From: PALSA-607 sp036509315 | Lineage (GTDB): Bacteria; Actinomycetota; Actinomycetes; Acidothermales; Acidothermaceae | Assembly: GCA_036509315.1 (NCBI GenBank) | Contig: DATCFU010000249.1 | Coordinates: 31,658-95,657 of the forward strand | Length of the DNA stretch: 64,000 bases | Reading direction: 5' to 3' | Part shown: one piece after another, positions 16,580 to 24,317 of the stretch | Layout: every line of letters begins with the position of its first letter | Numbering within the stretch: position 1 is the stretch's first letter | Notes under the pieces: model-generated | The model's database searches: none | Seen by the model: the letters and a program-made list of their open reading frames with translations, nothing else | Told to the model about the DNA's origin: nothing | Program-made: the position numbers and the translations under genes

Positions 16580-17548
16580 CTACGGAATCGCGCTGGGGGA
16601 TGCGGGGCCAGGCGGTGGGCCGCTTGGTAGCGGATCCTGACCTGGGTCGTAATAGCCACCGTCCGACTGCGGAAGGTAAAGGTCCGCGTAGGGCGGCAGG
16701 AACGGGATCAACTGCTGGTACGTCGCTTGCGCGTTTGTCACCCACGTCTTGAAGTCGGCCGGACTGACTACCTTGCCGGAGGTGGCCATCGCGCCGTGCC
16801 AAAGCCCGCACAACTCGTCGCATCGGATGTTGACCGAGCCGATCTTGTCGGCGGTGGCAAATGCCACGTTGTTCACACCGGGGTTCGCGTCGGCCTTGAC
16901 ACCAAGGTTAATCGCCCAAAACGAGTGGATGACGTCGAGGGAGGTCACGCTGTACTGAACCTCCTGGCCCGCCGGAACGACCATCTGCGCGGTTTCGAGG
17001 CCACCGTATTGCGGGTAGCGGAACGTCCACCGCCATTGCTGTCCGATGACCTGGACGACGAGGAGCTTGCTCTGGGCCGCGTCGGCGTTGTAACCGGTCG
17101 GCGTGAAGATCGGAACCTGGCCAGATCCGGTTCCAGCACCTGCATTGGTATCGAGTTCGACAGTCCCGAAGATGAACAGCGAAATCACTGTCACCGAGGT
17201 GATGCCGAGCCACGCTGCCTGGAACCCGCGGTGTCCCTTCAGCGGCGGACCGTCGCCGACCTCATCGACGGGCGTGCCCGACTTCACTCGCCAGTTGGTC
17301 AGCGCGTAGCTCACGTAAACCCAGACGAAGGCCATCACCGGGACGGCCACCGTGCCCAGCACCCGATTGTCGAACTGCTGGACCTTCGCAGCATTGGAAT
17401 CCGTGCCTGGCGGCATGTGCGGGCCCCACACGAAATACACCAGCACCATGCCGATCACCGACGCGACGAGCCACATAATCCCGATGCGCATCATGTGCTG
17501 CCGATCGGTGCGGTCAACAGCCGCCGCGCGACTTGCGTGGTTCGTCAT
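16580..17548 (-). CDS. ctaC: Cytochrome c oxidase subunit II
   Basis: 322 residues. Two N-terminal spans (about 20-42 and 65-85, the second region extended by another near 110) anchor a periplasmic-side cupredoxin domain. The CuA site is complete: DVIHSFWAIN (His), then CDELCGLWHGAM with two Cys, the Glu between them, His and Met. QQWRWTFRYPQYGG is the aromatic region that takes electrons from cytochrome c. A Pro-rich tail (SGPPPGPASPSAIP) ends the protein. The ATG overlaps the stop of the upstream cupredoxin gene by TGATG. No fused cytochrome c domain is present, so an external donor is needed. Confidence 0.96.
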   Translation of the reverse strand: MTNHASRAAAVDRTDRQHMMRIGIMWLVASVIGMVLVYFVWGPHMPPGTDSNAAKVQQFDNRVLGTVAVPVMAFVWVYVSYALTNWRVKSGTPVDEVGDGPPLKGHRGFQAAWLGITSVTVISLFIFGTVELDTNAGAGTGSGQVPIFTPTGYNADAAQSKLLVVQVIGQQWRWTFRYPQYGGLETAQMVVPAGQEVQYSVTSLDVIHSFWAINLGVKADANPGVNNVAFATADKIGSVNIRCDELCGLWHGAMATSGKVVSPADFKTWVTNAQATYQQLIPFLPPYADLYLPQSDGGYYDPGQDPLPSGPPPGPASPSAIP

Positions 17549-18216
17549 CAGGCCACGACCTTCAGGAAGCCGCTCATATAGCCGAGCGTGGACATCCCGC
17601 CACCGTTTCCGTATGGCCAGCCGAGACCGCAGGGCACGAAGCACTGCCAGGGGTAGAGGCCAGCTGCCGGGGTCTTGATCGTGAAGGTGACCGTGTTGTG
17701 GTCGAACGACGAGGCACACGGGGCGATGCTGCAGACGTTAGTAGCCGCAGAGGCGATGCCGGGCATCGGCACTGAGATACCAAGCGTCGGGACCGCGAAT
17801 GTGTGCCCGATCCCGTTGTCGGTGTTGTCGTTGATGATGCGCGCGGGTGTTCCCCCGTTTACCACCTCGGTGCCGTCGACGGTGCCCTGCACCTGGTCCA
17901 TGAAGGAGTTCCGCAGCGTGCTCCCTGTGTCGTACTGGTCAATCGTGAAGTGCACGAGCGTGTTCGCCTTCAGCTTGATCATGGTGGTGTGCACCCACTT
18001 GCCGTTGTCGTCGGCGAGGTAGGACACGAAAGTCGGGTGCGGCCCGTAGCCGAGCGCGGGGACGGTCTGCAGGTGGATCTGTTCATCCCCTGAGCCGGTC
18101 GCCGCGGCAGCGACGGTAGGCGGGTAGTGGAGGAAGTACAAGAACAACATGGTCACCCCCGCCACAAAGACGGCGAACACGACCCCAACGGAGGTCGCGC
18201 GCATTGGTCTGGTCAT
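17548..18216 (-). CDS. Membrane-anchored cupredoxin-like protein of the oxidase operon
   Basis: 222 residues from an ATG preceded by AGGAGG at 6-base spacing. One N-terminal span (VGVVFAVFVAGVTMLFLYFL) is followed by an extracytoplasmic domain that ends with GLYPWQCFVPCGLGWPYGNGGGM. The Cys-x3-Cys followed by a Met, and the upstream HNTVTFTIKTP strand, resemble the CuA/cupredoxin loop of subunit II. No canonical His appears between the second Cys and Met, so this may be a modified copper site. It lies between ctaB and ctaC and overlaps ctaC, so it is likely an extra subunit II-like subunit or a copper carrier. Function is inference. Confidence 0.75.
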   Translation of the reverse strand: MTRPMRATSVGVVFAVFVAGVTMLFLYFLHYPPTVAAAATGSGDEQIHLQTVPALGYGPHPTFVSYLADDNGKWVHTTMIKLKANTLVHFTIDQYDTGSTLRNSFMDQVQGTVDGTEVVNGGTPARIINDNTDNGIGHTFAVPTLGISVPMPGIASAATNVCSIAPCASSFDHNTVTFTIKTPAAGLYPWQCFVPCGLGWPYGNGGGMSTLGYMSGFLKVVA

Positions 18217-18256
18217 CTCGACCCTCCTGTCGGCGGGAGCGCGCACATCACACGAG

Positions 18257-19180
18257 TTATAGCCATGACCGCACCAGCACATCGAGCGAGGCGGCAATGC
18301 AAAGCAAGCTCAAGTACGTGATCGACCAGTGGAAGAGTCGTAGCGGCTTGGGGTCGTCGCCCCGAGACACGCGAGTTCGGAGCGCGTGCGCCTCGCGGAT
18401 GAACACCGCGCCCAGCGCGACGGCCACGCCGAGAAAGACCACACTGAGGTGCGCGACGGGGAAGAGCAACAGCGACGTCGCCACCATGGCCCAGGTGTAG
18501 AGCACGATCTGTCTGGCAACGACCGGCGCGCTTGCCACCACGGGCAGCATGGGCACACTCGCTGCCTCGTAGTCCTTGCGGAACCGAAACGCGAGCGCCC
18601 AGAAGTGCGGCGGCGTCCAGAGGAAAACAACCCCGAAGAGGACGACAGGGGTCCATGTCATCGAGCCGGTCACCGCTGCCCAGCCGATGAGGACTGGCAT
18701 GCAGCCGGCCGCGCCGCCCCACACGATGTTTTGCGACGTCCGCCTCTTAAGCAAAGCCGTATAGACGAGCACGTAGAAAGCGATCGCCGCCGCCGTGAGA
18801 CCCGCCGCCAGCAGGTTGGTCGCAAGCGCTAGCCCGACCACGGCCACGACGCCGAGCGTGAGACCGAAGGTCAACGCACCCGCCGGGCTGATCGAACCGC
18901 GCGACAGCGGGCGCCGTTCTGTCCTGTGCATGAGGGCGTCAATGTCGCGGTCGAGGTAGCAGTTCAGCGCGTTCGCAGAACCAGCAGCGAGCGCTCCACA
19001 CACCAAAGTCGCGCTGAATACCCGGAAGGAGGGGATACCCCGAGCCGCCAGCACGAGCGCCGGCACGGTTGTGACGATCAACAACTCAATGATGCGCGGC
19101 TTGGTGAGCGCGAAATAGTCGCGGGCGATGGTCAGGCGTGAGCGCCAGACCGGAGACGCGACGGCGGAAACCGCAGCCAC
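18257..19180 (-). CDS. ctaB: Protohaem IX farnesyltransferase (haem O synthase)
   Basis: 307 residues, the normal length, with about eight to nine spans. The UbiA-superfamily aspartate-rich motif NCYLDRDIDALMHRT (~80-94) binds the prenyl diphosphate through Mg, and TKPRIIELLIVTTVPA at the start and LFLWTPPHFWALAFRFRKDYEAASVPMLPVV in the middle are diagnostic of CtaB/Cox10. It converts haem B to haem O, the precursor of haem A used by the aa3 oxidase encoded next. The GTG start has GGAGG seven bases upstream. It is the first gene of the minus-strand oxidase operon; 40 bases separate it from the cupredoxin gene. Confidence 0.97.
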   Translation of the reverse strand: MAAVSAVASPVWRSRLTIARDYFALTKPRIIELLIVTTVPALVLAARGIPSFRVFSATLVCGALAAGSANALNCYLDRDIDALMHRTERRPLSRGSISPAGALTFGLTLGVVAVVGLALATNLLAAGLTAAAIAFYVLVYTALLKRRTSQNIVWGGAAGCMPVLIGWAAVTGSMTWTPVVLFGVVFLWTPPHFWALAFRFRKDYEAASVPMLPVVASAPVVARQIVLYTWAMVATSLLLFPVAHLSVVFLGVAVALGAVFIREAHALRTRVSRGDDPKPLRLFHWSITYLSLLCIAASLDVLVRSWL

Positions 19181-19304
19181 GTATCGCCCTCCTTCTCGGC
19201 TGGTGAGAGCCAGCTGACGTTGATCTGCGCAATCGGTTGCCGGTTAGCGCGCCACTCTAGGACGTCCAGCCCCGTAACGCACCAGGTCGGCGCGGTTTTT
19301 TTAA

Positions 19305-19318
19305 TCAGAATTTTCTAA
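19305..19318. other. AT-rich near-palindrome upstream of ctaB
   Basis: TCAGAATTTTCTAA is a near-perfect inverted repeat in an unusually AT-rich patch (a T7 run at 19296-19302 adjoins it) within the 254-base gap between ctaB and the SURF1-like gene. It may be an operator or part of the ctaB promoter. The rest of the gap shows nothing else on the ctaB side. Confidence 0.3.
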
Positions 19319-19421
19319 GGTTGACATCTGTTCGCCGTCAGGTAGTCGTAAGGTTCGCAGCGTACACGCGCCCGCGGTTGCGAGGTGGGAAGCGGGTGGT
19401 GGGCTGTCCACCCGGTCCGAT

Positions 19422-19427
19422 TACCCT
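19422..19427 (+). promoter_or_regulatory. Probable -10 box, leaderless SURF1-like gene
   Basis: TACCCT ends seven bases before the ATG, and no Shine-Dalgarno sequence is visible. Confidence 0.5.
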
Positions 19428-19434
19428 GAGCCGC

Positions 19435-20139
19435 ATGCGCGAGAAGCAGTCTTCGGTGAGTTCCGTCGTGTGGACGGTCGTCGCACTGCTCCTCGTGATC
19501 GCATTCGGCCTGCTCGGCCGATGGCAGTGGCACCGGACTTATCGGTCGGTCGACGGCTACTCCGCCGAACCTGCCGCAGTTTCCTTGGAAACATTGGTCC
19601 CGGCAGGTACAGGGATCCCCGTGACAGCGATAGCGCGTCAAGTAACGGTCTCAGGGAGCTACGTTGCGGCCGGCCAAGAGCTGGTGGCGGGACACTCACT
19701 GAGCGGTCAGATCGTCTCGTGGGTAGTGACCCCGCTCATGACGGCGGACAACACGCAGGTGCTCGTCGTGCGAGGTTGGATCGGCGCAGGTGGAAACGCG
19801 CTCGCAACGCCGCCAACCTCGCCGGTTTCGGTCACCGGACGAATCGAGACAGGGAACGTTCTAAATGTTGGAACGAGCGCAGCCACCCGGTCTGCACTAC
19901 CTGCGGGGTATCTCATCCGCACCGCGCAGTCGCCGCCCGACCCGTTGTCGCTACAGCCGGTCCCCGCCGCCCCCCCGGACACTCACGCGCCTAAAGAATT
20001 CCACCTGCAAAACGCGATCTACGTCGTCCAGTGGTACGTGCTGGCCATCATCGCCGCCGTGACGTGGTGGCGGTTCCAGCGAGCTGGCCGCAATCGACAC
20101 CGAGCTGACGATCAACGACCCCTTGCGCCGGCCGTCTGA
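19435..20139 (+). CDS. SURF1 family oxidase assembly protein
   Basis: 234 residues with the SURF1 layout: one N-terminal span (VVWTVVALLLVIAFGLLGRWQWHR, with the family's Gly-x-WQ-x-R), a large extracytoplasmic domain (VTVSGSYVAAGQELVAG, VVTPLMTADNTQVLVVRGWIGAGG, ending HLQNAIYVVQWYVLA), and a second span at the C-terminus. The terminal NAxxYxxQWxxxA pattern is a strong family mark. SURF1 helps haem A insertion into subunit I. It is divergent from ctaB and the rest of the oxidase operon and convergent with the TlpA-like gene. Confidence 0.92.
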   Translation: MREKQSSVSSVVWTVVALLLVIAFGLLGRWQWHRTYRSVDGYSAEPAAVSLETLVPAGTGIPVTAIARQVTVSGSYVAAGQELVAGHSLSGQIVSWVVTPLMTADNTQVLVVRGWIGAGGNALATPPTSPVSVTGRIETGNVLNVGTSAATRSALPAGYLIRTAQSPPDPLSLQPVPAAPPDTHAPKEFHLQNAIYVVQWYVLAIIAAVTWWRFQRAGRNRHRADDQRPLAPAV

Positions 20140-20149
20140 GGCCAGCGGC

Positions 20150-20713
20150 TCAGGTTTCGGCAACGAGACCGTCGAGCACCTGCTTCAACTCGCCGGCGGT
20201 GGTAGGCCCGATGACGCGCGCGGCGATGCGACCGTGTCGGTCGAGCACGAGCGTGCTCGGGATGCCCATCTGGGGGAGCATCTTCAGCTTGCTGAGCAGC
20301 GTGCCCTCTGGATCGACGAAGCTCGGATAGGCCATTCCCGCCGAGGCCGCGAAGGCCTTCCCAGCCGACGTGGTGTCCGCCTCATCGATGCCGACGAACA
20401 CGACCCCTTGAGCCGCGTAAGACTTTGCCGCCGCACCGAGCATCGGCGACTCCTCGCGACACGGACCGCACCACGAAGCCCAGACGTTGAGGACAACGAC
20501 CTTCCCTTGTCCGGCCGAACTCAACGACAGCGCGGTGCCGTCGAACGTCTTGCCCTTGAGCGCCGGAGCTCCGTGGCGGCCGTTGGCGGCGTACGTCGTA
20601 AGCCCGACAACGTCGAGGGACGCAGCGGACTTAGACGCGCTTCCCGCCGCCGCACCGCAACCGGAGAGCGCCATCGAGGCCGCGATCAGCAAGACCACGA
20701 AGCGCCTGGGCAT
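20150..20713 (-). CDS. TlpA/ResA-like thioredoxin lipoprotein
   Basis: 187 residues. The N-terminus is a lipoprotein signal (ASMALSGCGAAAG). The thioredoxin domain holds VVVLNVWASWCGPCREESPML with the active-site WCGPC and cis-Pro in MLPQMGIPSTLVLDRHGRI. Such membrane-tethered thiol-disulfide proteins reduce apo-cytochromes c or the CuA Cys pair of oxidase subunit II. Since an oxidase operon and Sco lie nearby, CuA maturation is the likely job. TAGCCT six bases before the ATG fits a leaderless promoter. Confidence 0.9.
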   Translation of the reverse strand: MPRRFVVLLIAASMALSGCGAAAGSASKSAASLDVVGLTTYAANGRHGAPALKGKTFDGTALSLSSAGQGKVVVLNVWASWCGPCREESPMLGAAAKSYAAQGVVFVGIDEADTTSAGKAFAASAGMAYPSFVDPEGTLLSKLKMLPQMGIPSTLVLDRHGRIAARVIGPTTAGELKQVLDGLVAET

Positions 20714-20719
20714 CTCGAT

Positions 20720-20725
20720 AGGCTA
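20720..20725 (-). promoter_or_regulatory. Probable -10 box, leaderless TlpA-like gene
   Basis: On the minus strand TAGCCT ends six bases before the ATG. A GGCGGAG further upstream is too distant to act as a ribosome binding site. Confidence 0.45.
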
Positions 20726-20813
20726 ACTCCGCCCCACAAGAGCGCCAGCGGCGCGCGGCCTCCGAGGATAGGCGCGTCAGGCGTTCGTCATGTGCGGAGG
20801 CCATAGTGATCTC

Positions 20814-22910
20814 GTGATGTCAGCGGCTCCGGCGAATACCCATTGGCGCATCACCCGAAGCGTCGCACTCACGATCACCAGCCTGAGCCTTGTGCTGGCA
20901 GGTTGCACGACGTCGCATGCGCGACCCGCGCCACAATCCGCCGCGCCGTCGTTGCAGCCAGCCCCGAGCGCCCCGCAGCCAGTGCCATCCACTCCAAACA
21001 AAACGCCGGGTTCGCCGCCCCAGCCCGCCAGGGGGTCTGGCAGCCCGGCGCCAGCCTCGAGCGACCCGGGTCCAGCCGTTTCGGCCCGTCCGGTAGTTAC
21101 GGCCACGAAGATTTCGGTGGGGCTGCCGGTGGCGTTGTCCCGGGTGGTCGCCGTCGCGTTGAACGCAACGGTGATCGTGGCGGGCGGCCTCGACGCGCAC
21201 CAAGTCACGACTTCTCAAACCCTGCTGTTCGATCCGAACTCGCTGTCGATCCGTCCGGCGGCGCACCTCGCGATCGCGGTGCACGATGCCGGCGCGGGCG
21301 TCGTCGGCGGCACGGCGCTCGTGGTCGGAGGCGGCTCCGCCGCTTCGAGCGATGCCGTGCAAGCAGTGCATGCCGATGGCACCGCGGCGGTCGTCGGACG
21401 GCTCCCTCAAGTTCGCTCGGACGATTCGGTCGCCGTTGCGGGCCACGAGTTATACGTGATCGGGGGGTATGACGGCGTTCACGAGCTTCCCGGTGTCCTG
21501 GCTACCACCGACGGCGTCACGTTTCGTTCAGTGGGACAGCTCGGTGAGACGGTGCGTTACGGCGCCGCCTACGCGTCATCAGGCGCGGTGTGGATCTTCG
21601 GCGGCGAACATCAAGGCCAACCTATTGCCGACATCCAGCGCGTCGACACCGCTACCGGCTTGAGCGCGGTCGTCGGCAAGCTCCCGCACCCGCTGGCACA
21701 TGCCGCAGTGGCCGTCATCGGCGGTCGGGTGTTGATTCTCGGCGGTTCCGACGGACACAACCCGCAGAACACGATCTTCGCGTTCGATCCTGCCACCGGC
21801 TCGGTGAGCCTCGTCGGCTCGATGCCCGAGTCCGTTTCCGACATGGCAACGAGTGTCGTCGGTGACACGGCCTATGTCCTCGGCGGGAATGCCCTCACTC
21901 CCGAGCAGACTGTCGCGCCGACAACAGCCATCATCGCTGTGAAGATCGCGCTGGTTGGTGCCCAAGCGAGTGTCCAAGCCGCTCCCGCAGCATTGTTCAG
22001 TGGCAAGCTCCTCATCGCGGATCGCGGCAACAATCGCCTCACTCTTGTTGACCAAGCGGGAACCATCGACTGGACCTTCCCGAACGCGACAGCGCCGGCA
22101 CCGCCGTCCGGATTCTTCTTTCCTGACGATGCCTTCTTCACCGACCACGGCACCGCGATCCTGTCGAACCAGGAGGGCAACAACACGATCGTCTCGATCT
22201 CCTATCCCGGCGGAAAACCGCTCTGGTCTTACGGCCACCCCGGCGTGGCGGGTGCGGCAGCGGGCTACCTGCACGAACCAGACGATGCCTACAAGCTCGC
22301 AGACGGGCGAGTCATCGTCGCCGATGCCAACAACTGTCGCGTCTTGATCATCAGCCCACAGGCGCGGTCAATCGGCCAGATCGGGACCACGGGCAGCTGC
22401 ATCCACAAACCACCGACCTCGCTCGGATATCCGAACGGCGATACGCCACTGCAAAACGGCGATGTCTTGATCTCCGAGGTGACGGGCTCGTGGATTAGTG
22501 AATACACGTTGTCCGGCGCCCTTGTCTGGACGGTCCACCTGCCGTTGACGTACCCGTCCGACCCACAGCAGATCGGCCCTGACACTTACATCGTGGCCGA
22601 CTACACCAAGCCGGGCGGAGTCGTCGAGTTCGACCGAGCCGGGCACATCTTGTGGGAGTACCGCGTGCCGAGCGGGCACGGGATGCTCGACCACCCAAGC
22701 CTCGCCGAGGTCCTGCCAAGCGGTGTCATCTGCGTCAACGACGACTACCGGCATCGAGTGGTGATGATCGACCCCAAGACGAAGGCCATCGTGTGGCAGT
22801 ACGGCGTCGACGACGTATCCGGCACTGCACCGGGGCTGTTGAATACGCCTGACGGATTCGACCTGCTGGCGCCCGATGGCACCACACCCACCCACCCATG
22901 GACAGGCTGA
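20814..22910 (+). CDS. Lipoprotein with a Kelch-type propeller followed by an NHL/PQQ-like propeller
   Basis: 698 residues from GTG 20814 (ATG follows at once; an upstream ATG at 20790 also reads in frame). A lipobox (LSLVLAGCTTS) and a Pro/Ser-rich linker lead to Kelch-like blades at about 100-390 (VIVAGGLDAHQ, LYVIGGYDGVHELPGV, VWIFGGEHQGQ, VLILGGSDGHNPQNTIFAFDP, AYVLGGNAL). The second half (~400-690) has blades such as LLIADRGNNRLTLVDQAG, NCRVLIIS, WTVHLPLTYPSD and WEYRVPSGH. This half is a clear paralogue of the protein at 24317-25636: both share the FLIPDDAFF-like, PDDAYKLADG, NNCRV, TGxC and YPSDPxQIGP stretches. It is a surface-exposed binding protein with no visible catalytic residues. 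Confidence 0.85.
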   Translation: MMSAAPANTHWRITRSVALTITSLSLVLAGCTTSHARPAPQSAAPSLQPAPSAPQPVPSTPNKTPGSPPQPARGSGSPAPASSDPGPAVSARPVVTATKISVGLPVALSRVVAVALNATVIVAGGLDAHQVTTSQTLLFDPNSLSIRPAAHLAIAVHDAGAGVVGGTALVVGGGSAASSDAVQAVHADGTAAVVGRLPQVRSDDSVAVAGHELYVIGGYDGVHELPGVLATTDGVTFRSVGQLGETVRYGAAYASSGAVWIFGGEHQGQPIADIQRVDTATGLSAVVGKLPHPLAHAAVAVIGGRVLILGGSDGHNPQNTIFAFDPATGSVSLVGSMPESVSDMATSVVGDTAYVLGGNALTPEQTVAPTTAIIAVKIALVGAQASVQAAPAALFSGKLLIADRGNNRLTLVDQAGTIDWTFPNATAPAPPSGFFFPDDAFFTDHGTAILSNQEGNNTIVSISYPGGKPLWSYGHPGVAGAAAGYLHEPDDAYKLADGRVIVADANNCRVLIISPQARSIGQIGTTGSCIHKPPTSLGYPNGDTPLQNGDVLISEVTGSWISEYTLSGALVWTVHLPLTYPSDPQQIGPDTYIVADYTKPGGVVEFDRAGHILWEYRVPSGHGMLDHPSLAEVLPSGVICVNDDYRHRVVMIDPKTKAIVWQYGVDDVSGTAPGLLNTPDGFDLLAPDGTTPTHPWTG

Positions 22911-22914
22911 CCCG

Positions 22915-22959
22915 CAATGGTCGCAAATTGAATAGTCGCTCGTTCAATGGTCGCTAGTT
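22915..22959. repeat. 15-bp degenerate tandem repeat, three units, between convergent genes
   Basis: CAATGGTCGCAAATT, GAATAGTCGCTCGTT and CAATGGTCGCTAGTT repeat with exact 15-base spacing. The last unit overlaps the stop region of the minus-strand M14 gene. This is the third array of this kind placed at a gene end in the window. Confidence 0.75.
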
Positions 22960-23814
22960 GATTGTCTCGACAGCCTCGATCGCGTTGACGTAACGCTGCG
23001 CAGGACCAGGGGCCAGTTGCCCTGGCGGCAGTTCGACAACGAAGGCGGTTGGACCGAACATCGAGTCTTGCCACCCGGTGACGCTGCCTGGATAGTCGGC
23101 CAGTCGTACAAGCGGAAGACCCACCAGCGCACTGAAGCGCCGCTCGACGTTGATCGGTCCTTGGGAATCGTCGACGACGGCAAGATGCTGGTGGAACCAG
23201 ATCGCCAGCGTCGGGCGAATGCGGGTGATGAGGAGGGCCGCCGCGGCCGATTCCGGCTCCGACAGTGCATGCGTTCCGGCGTAGTCGAACGAGCCACGGG
23301 GGTCAAGCGGCCGCCATTGGAACGGAAAGTTCCGATTGAGATCGACACCGTCAGCGTTTTGTCGCGTCGCGGCCGCCGCGCCGTCGGGATTGAGCTCCCG
23401 GACGATCCACAGGTCTGCGTCCGCCCGCGGTGCGGCGGCCTTCAGTGCGGTCGCAATCTGATCGCCGGCCAACTCGTTGCCATGGATGCTGCCGACGATC
23501 AGGACCCGGTGCGCGCTCGCCGGATTTCCAATTTCGGTGACCATCAAGGGCCACCCCCGCACCGAGTACCCGAACGTTGTTGTCTTGTTCACCAGCGCAG
23601 GCCGTGTCGGCGATGGCAGCGCGGGTGCTGCCGCAATCGCTGACGTGCCGGCAATCGGAGCAGCGCGCGAAGGCAGTGGCGACGCCGATGGCAACGTGGG
23701 GGTCGATGACGGTGACACTTGAGCCGTGACTGCGTCGGCGTCGCGATCGGCCGCACAGCCGGTTAGTGCCAGCACAACGAACATCCACCACGCGTATTCG
23801 CGACGGAGGCTCAC
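22954..23814 (-). CDS. M14 family zinc carboxypeptidase lipoprotein
   Basis: 286 residues. The lipobox is VLALTGCAAD. After a Ser/Pro linker, the peptidase domain shows the zinc ligands IVGSIHGNELAG (His and Glu of HxxE, ~105-110), RELNPDGAAAATRQNADGVDLNRNFPFQW (substrate Arg/Asn of family M14) and WFHQHLAVV (third zinc His). The catalytic Glu is probably in AFVVELPPGQL near the C-terminus. It is short for the family and closest in type to MpaA-like murein peptide amidases. The GTG start overlaps the stop of the FMN-binding gene (GTGA), so it is the last gene of the operon that starts with the YbhN-like protein. Confidence 0.87.
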   Translation of the reverse strand: MSLRREYAWWMFVVLALTGCAADRDADAVTAQVSPSSTPTLPSASPLPSRAAPIAGTSAIAAAPALPSPTRPALVNKTTTFGYSVRGWPLMVTEIGNPASAHRVLIVGSIHGNELAGDQIATALKAAAPRADADLWIVRELNPDGAAAATRQNADGVDLNRNFPFQWRPLDPRGSFDYAGTHALSEPESAAAALLITRIRPTLAIWFHQHLAVVDDSQGPINVERRFSALVGLPLVRLADYPGSVTGWQDSMFGPTAFVVELPPGQLAPGPAQRYVNAIEAVETIN

Positions 23815-24317
23815 TTCGCCTTGTCGAGTGCGGACTGCAGCGACTGGATGTATCCGTCGCTCGTGTAGGTCGCGCCCGACACCGCCTGAATGTTCGCACT
23901 CTGCGCGGTCAGTGTCTCCTGAATCAGGATCGGTACCACCTGCTGGTCGATCGCCTGGTCGATATCGTTGCTGTCAGGGAGCCGCACCGGAACGACGTCG
24001 GTGATCTGGGCCCCCGTGAATTTCACCTGAACCTGGACATTGCCGTAGCGCGTGCGAATGGACGACCCAGTAATTGCGCGGGTCTGTGGTTGGGCTGAGG
24101 GAGCAGCGGCGGACGGCTGCTTGGCGGGCGGCCCGCTCGAAGACGGCGCAGTTGTGGGCTGCGCAGTCGTGGGCACGGACGTCTGCGGCGCGGGCGGGCT
24201 CGACGCGGTCGCGGCAAGTGGAGGTTGCGCCGATTGCCGAGCCGAATGCGTCTTGAAGCCGAGCAGCAACACCAGCCCTGCGACGGTGGCGACGATCGCC
24301 GCGAAGGCGCGCTTCAT
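23811..24317 (-). CDS. Exported FMN-binding domain protein (copy 1)
   Basis: 168 residues: one N-terminal span (AIVATVAGLVLLLGFKT), a low-complexity Ser/Pro/Thr linker (~25-80), then an ~85-residue FMN_bind domain (RTRYGNVQVQVKFTGAQITDVVPVRLP...) ending with VSGATYTSDGYIQSLQSAL. SGAT (residues 147-150) is the motif in which Thr takes FMN through a phosphoester bond made by ApbE. The domain should be outside the membrane. The ATG overlaps the stop of the propeller gene (TGATG) and has GGAGG upstream. A close paralogue lies at 34803-35444. It is likely a one- or two-electron carrier on the outer face; its partner is unproven. Confidence 0.9.
   Translation of the reverse strand: MKRAFAAIVATVAGLVLLLGFKTHSARQSAQPPLAATASSPPAPQTSVPTTAQPTTAPSSSGPPAKQPSAAAPSAQPQTRAITGSSIRTRYGNVQVQVKFTGAQITDVVPVRLPDSNDIDQAIDQQVVPILIQETLTAQSANIQAVSGATYTSDGYIQSLQSALDKAK

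Noticed and set aside
19291..19320. T-run near ctaB as an intrinsic terminator
   Set aside because: No GC-rich stem precedes the T-run on the plus strand and the upstream gene ends are not there; it is more likely part of the ctaB promoter region.
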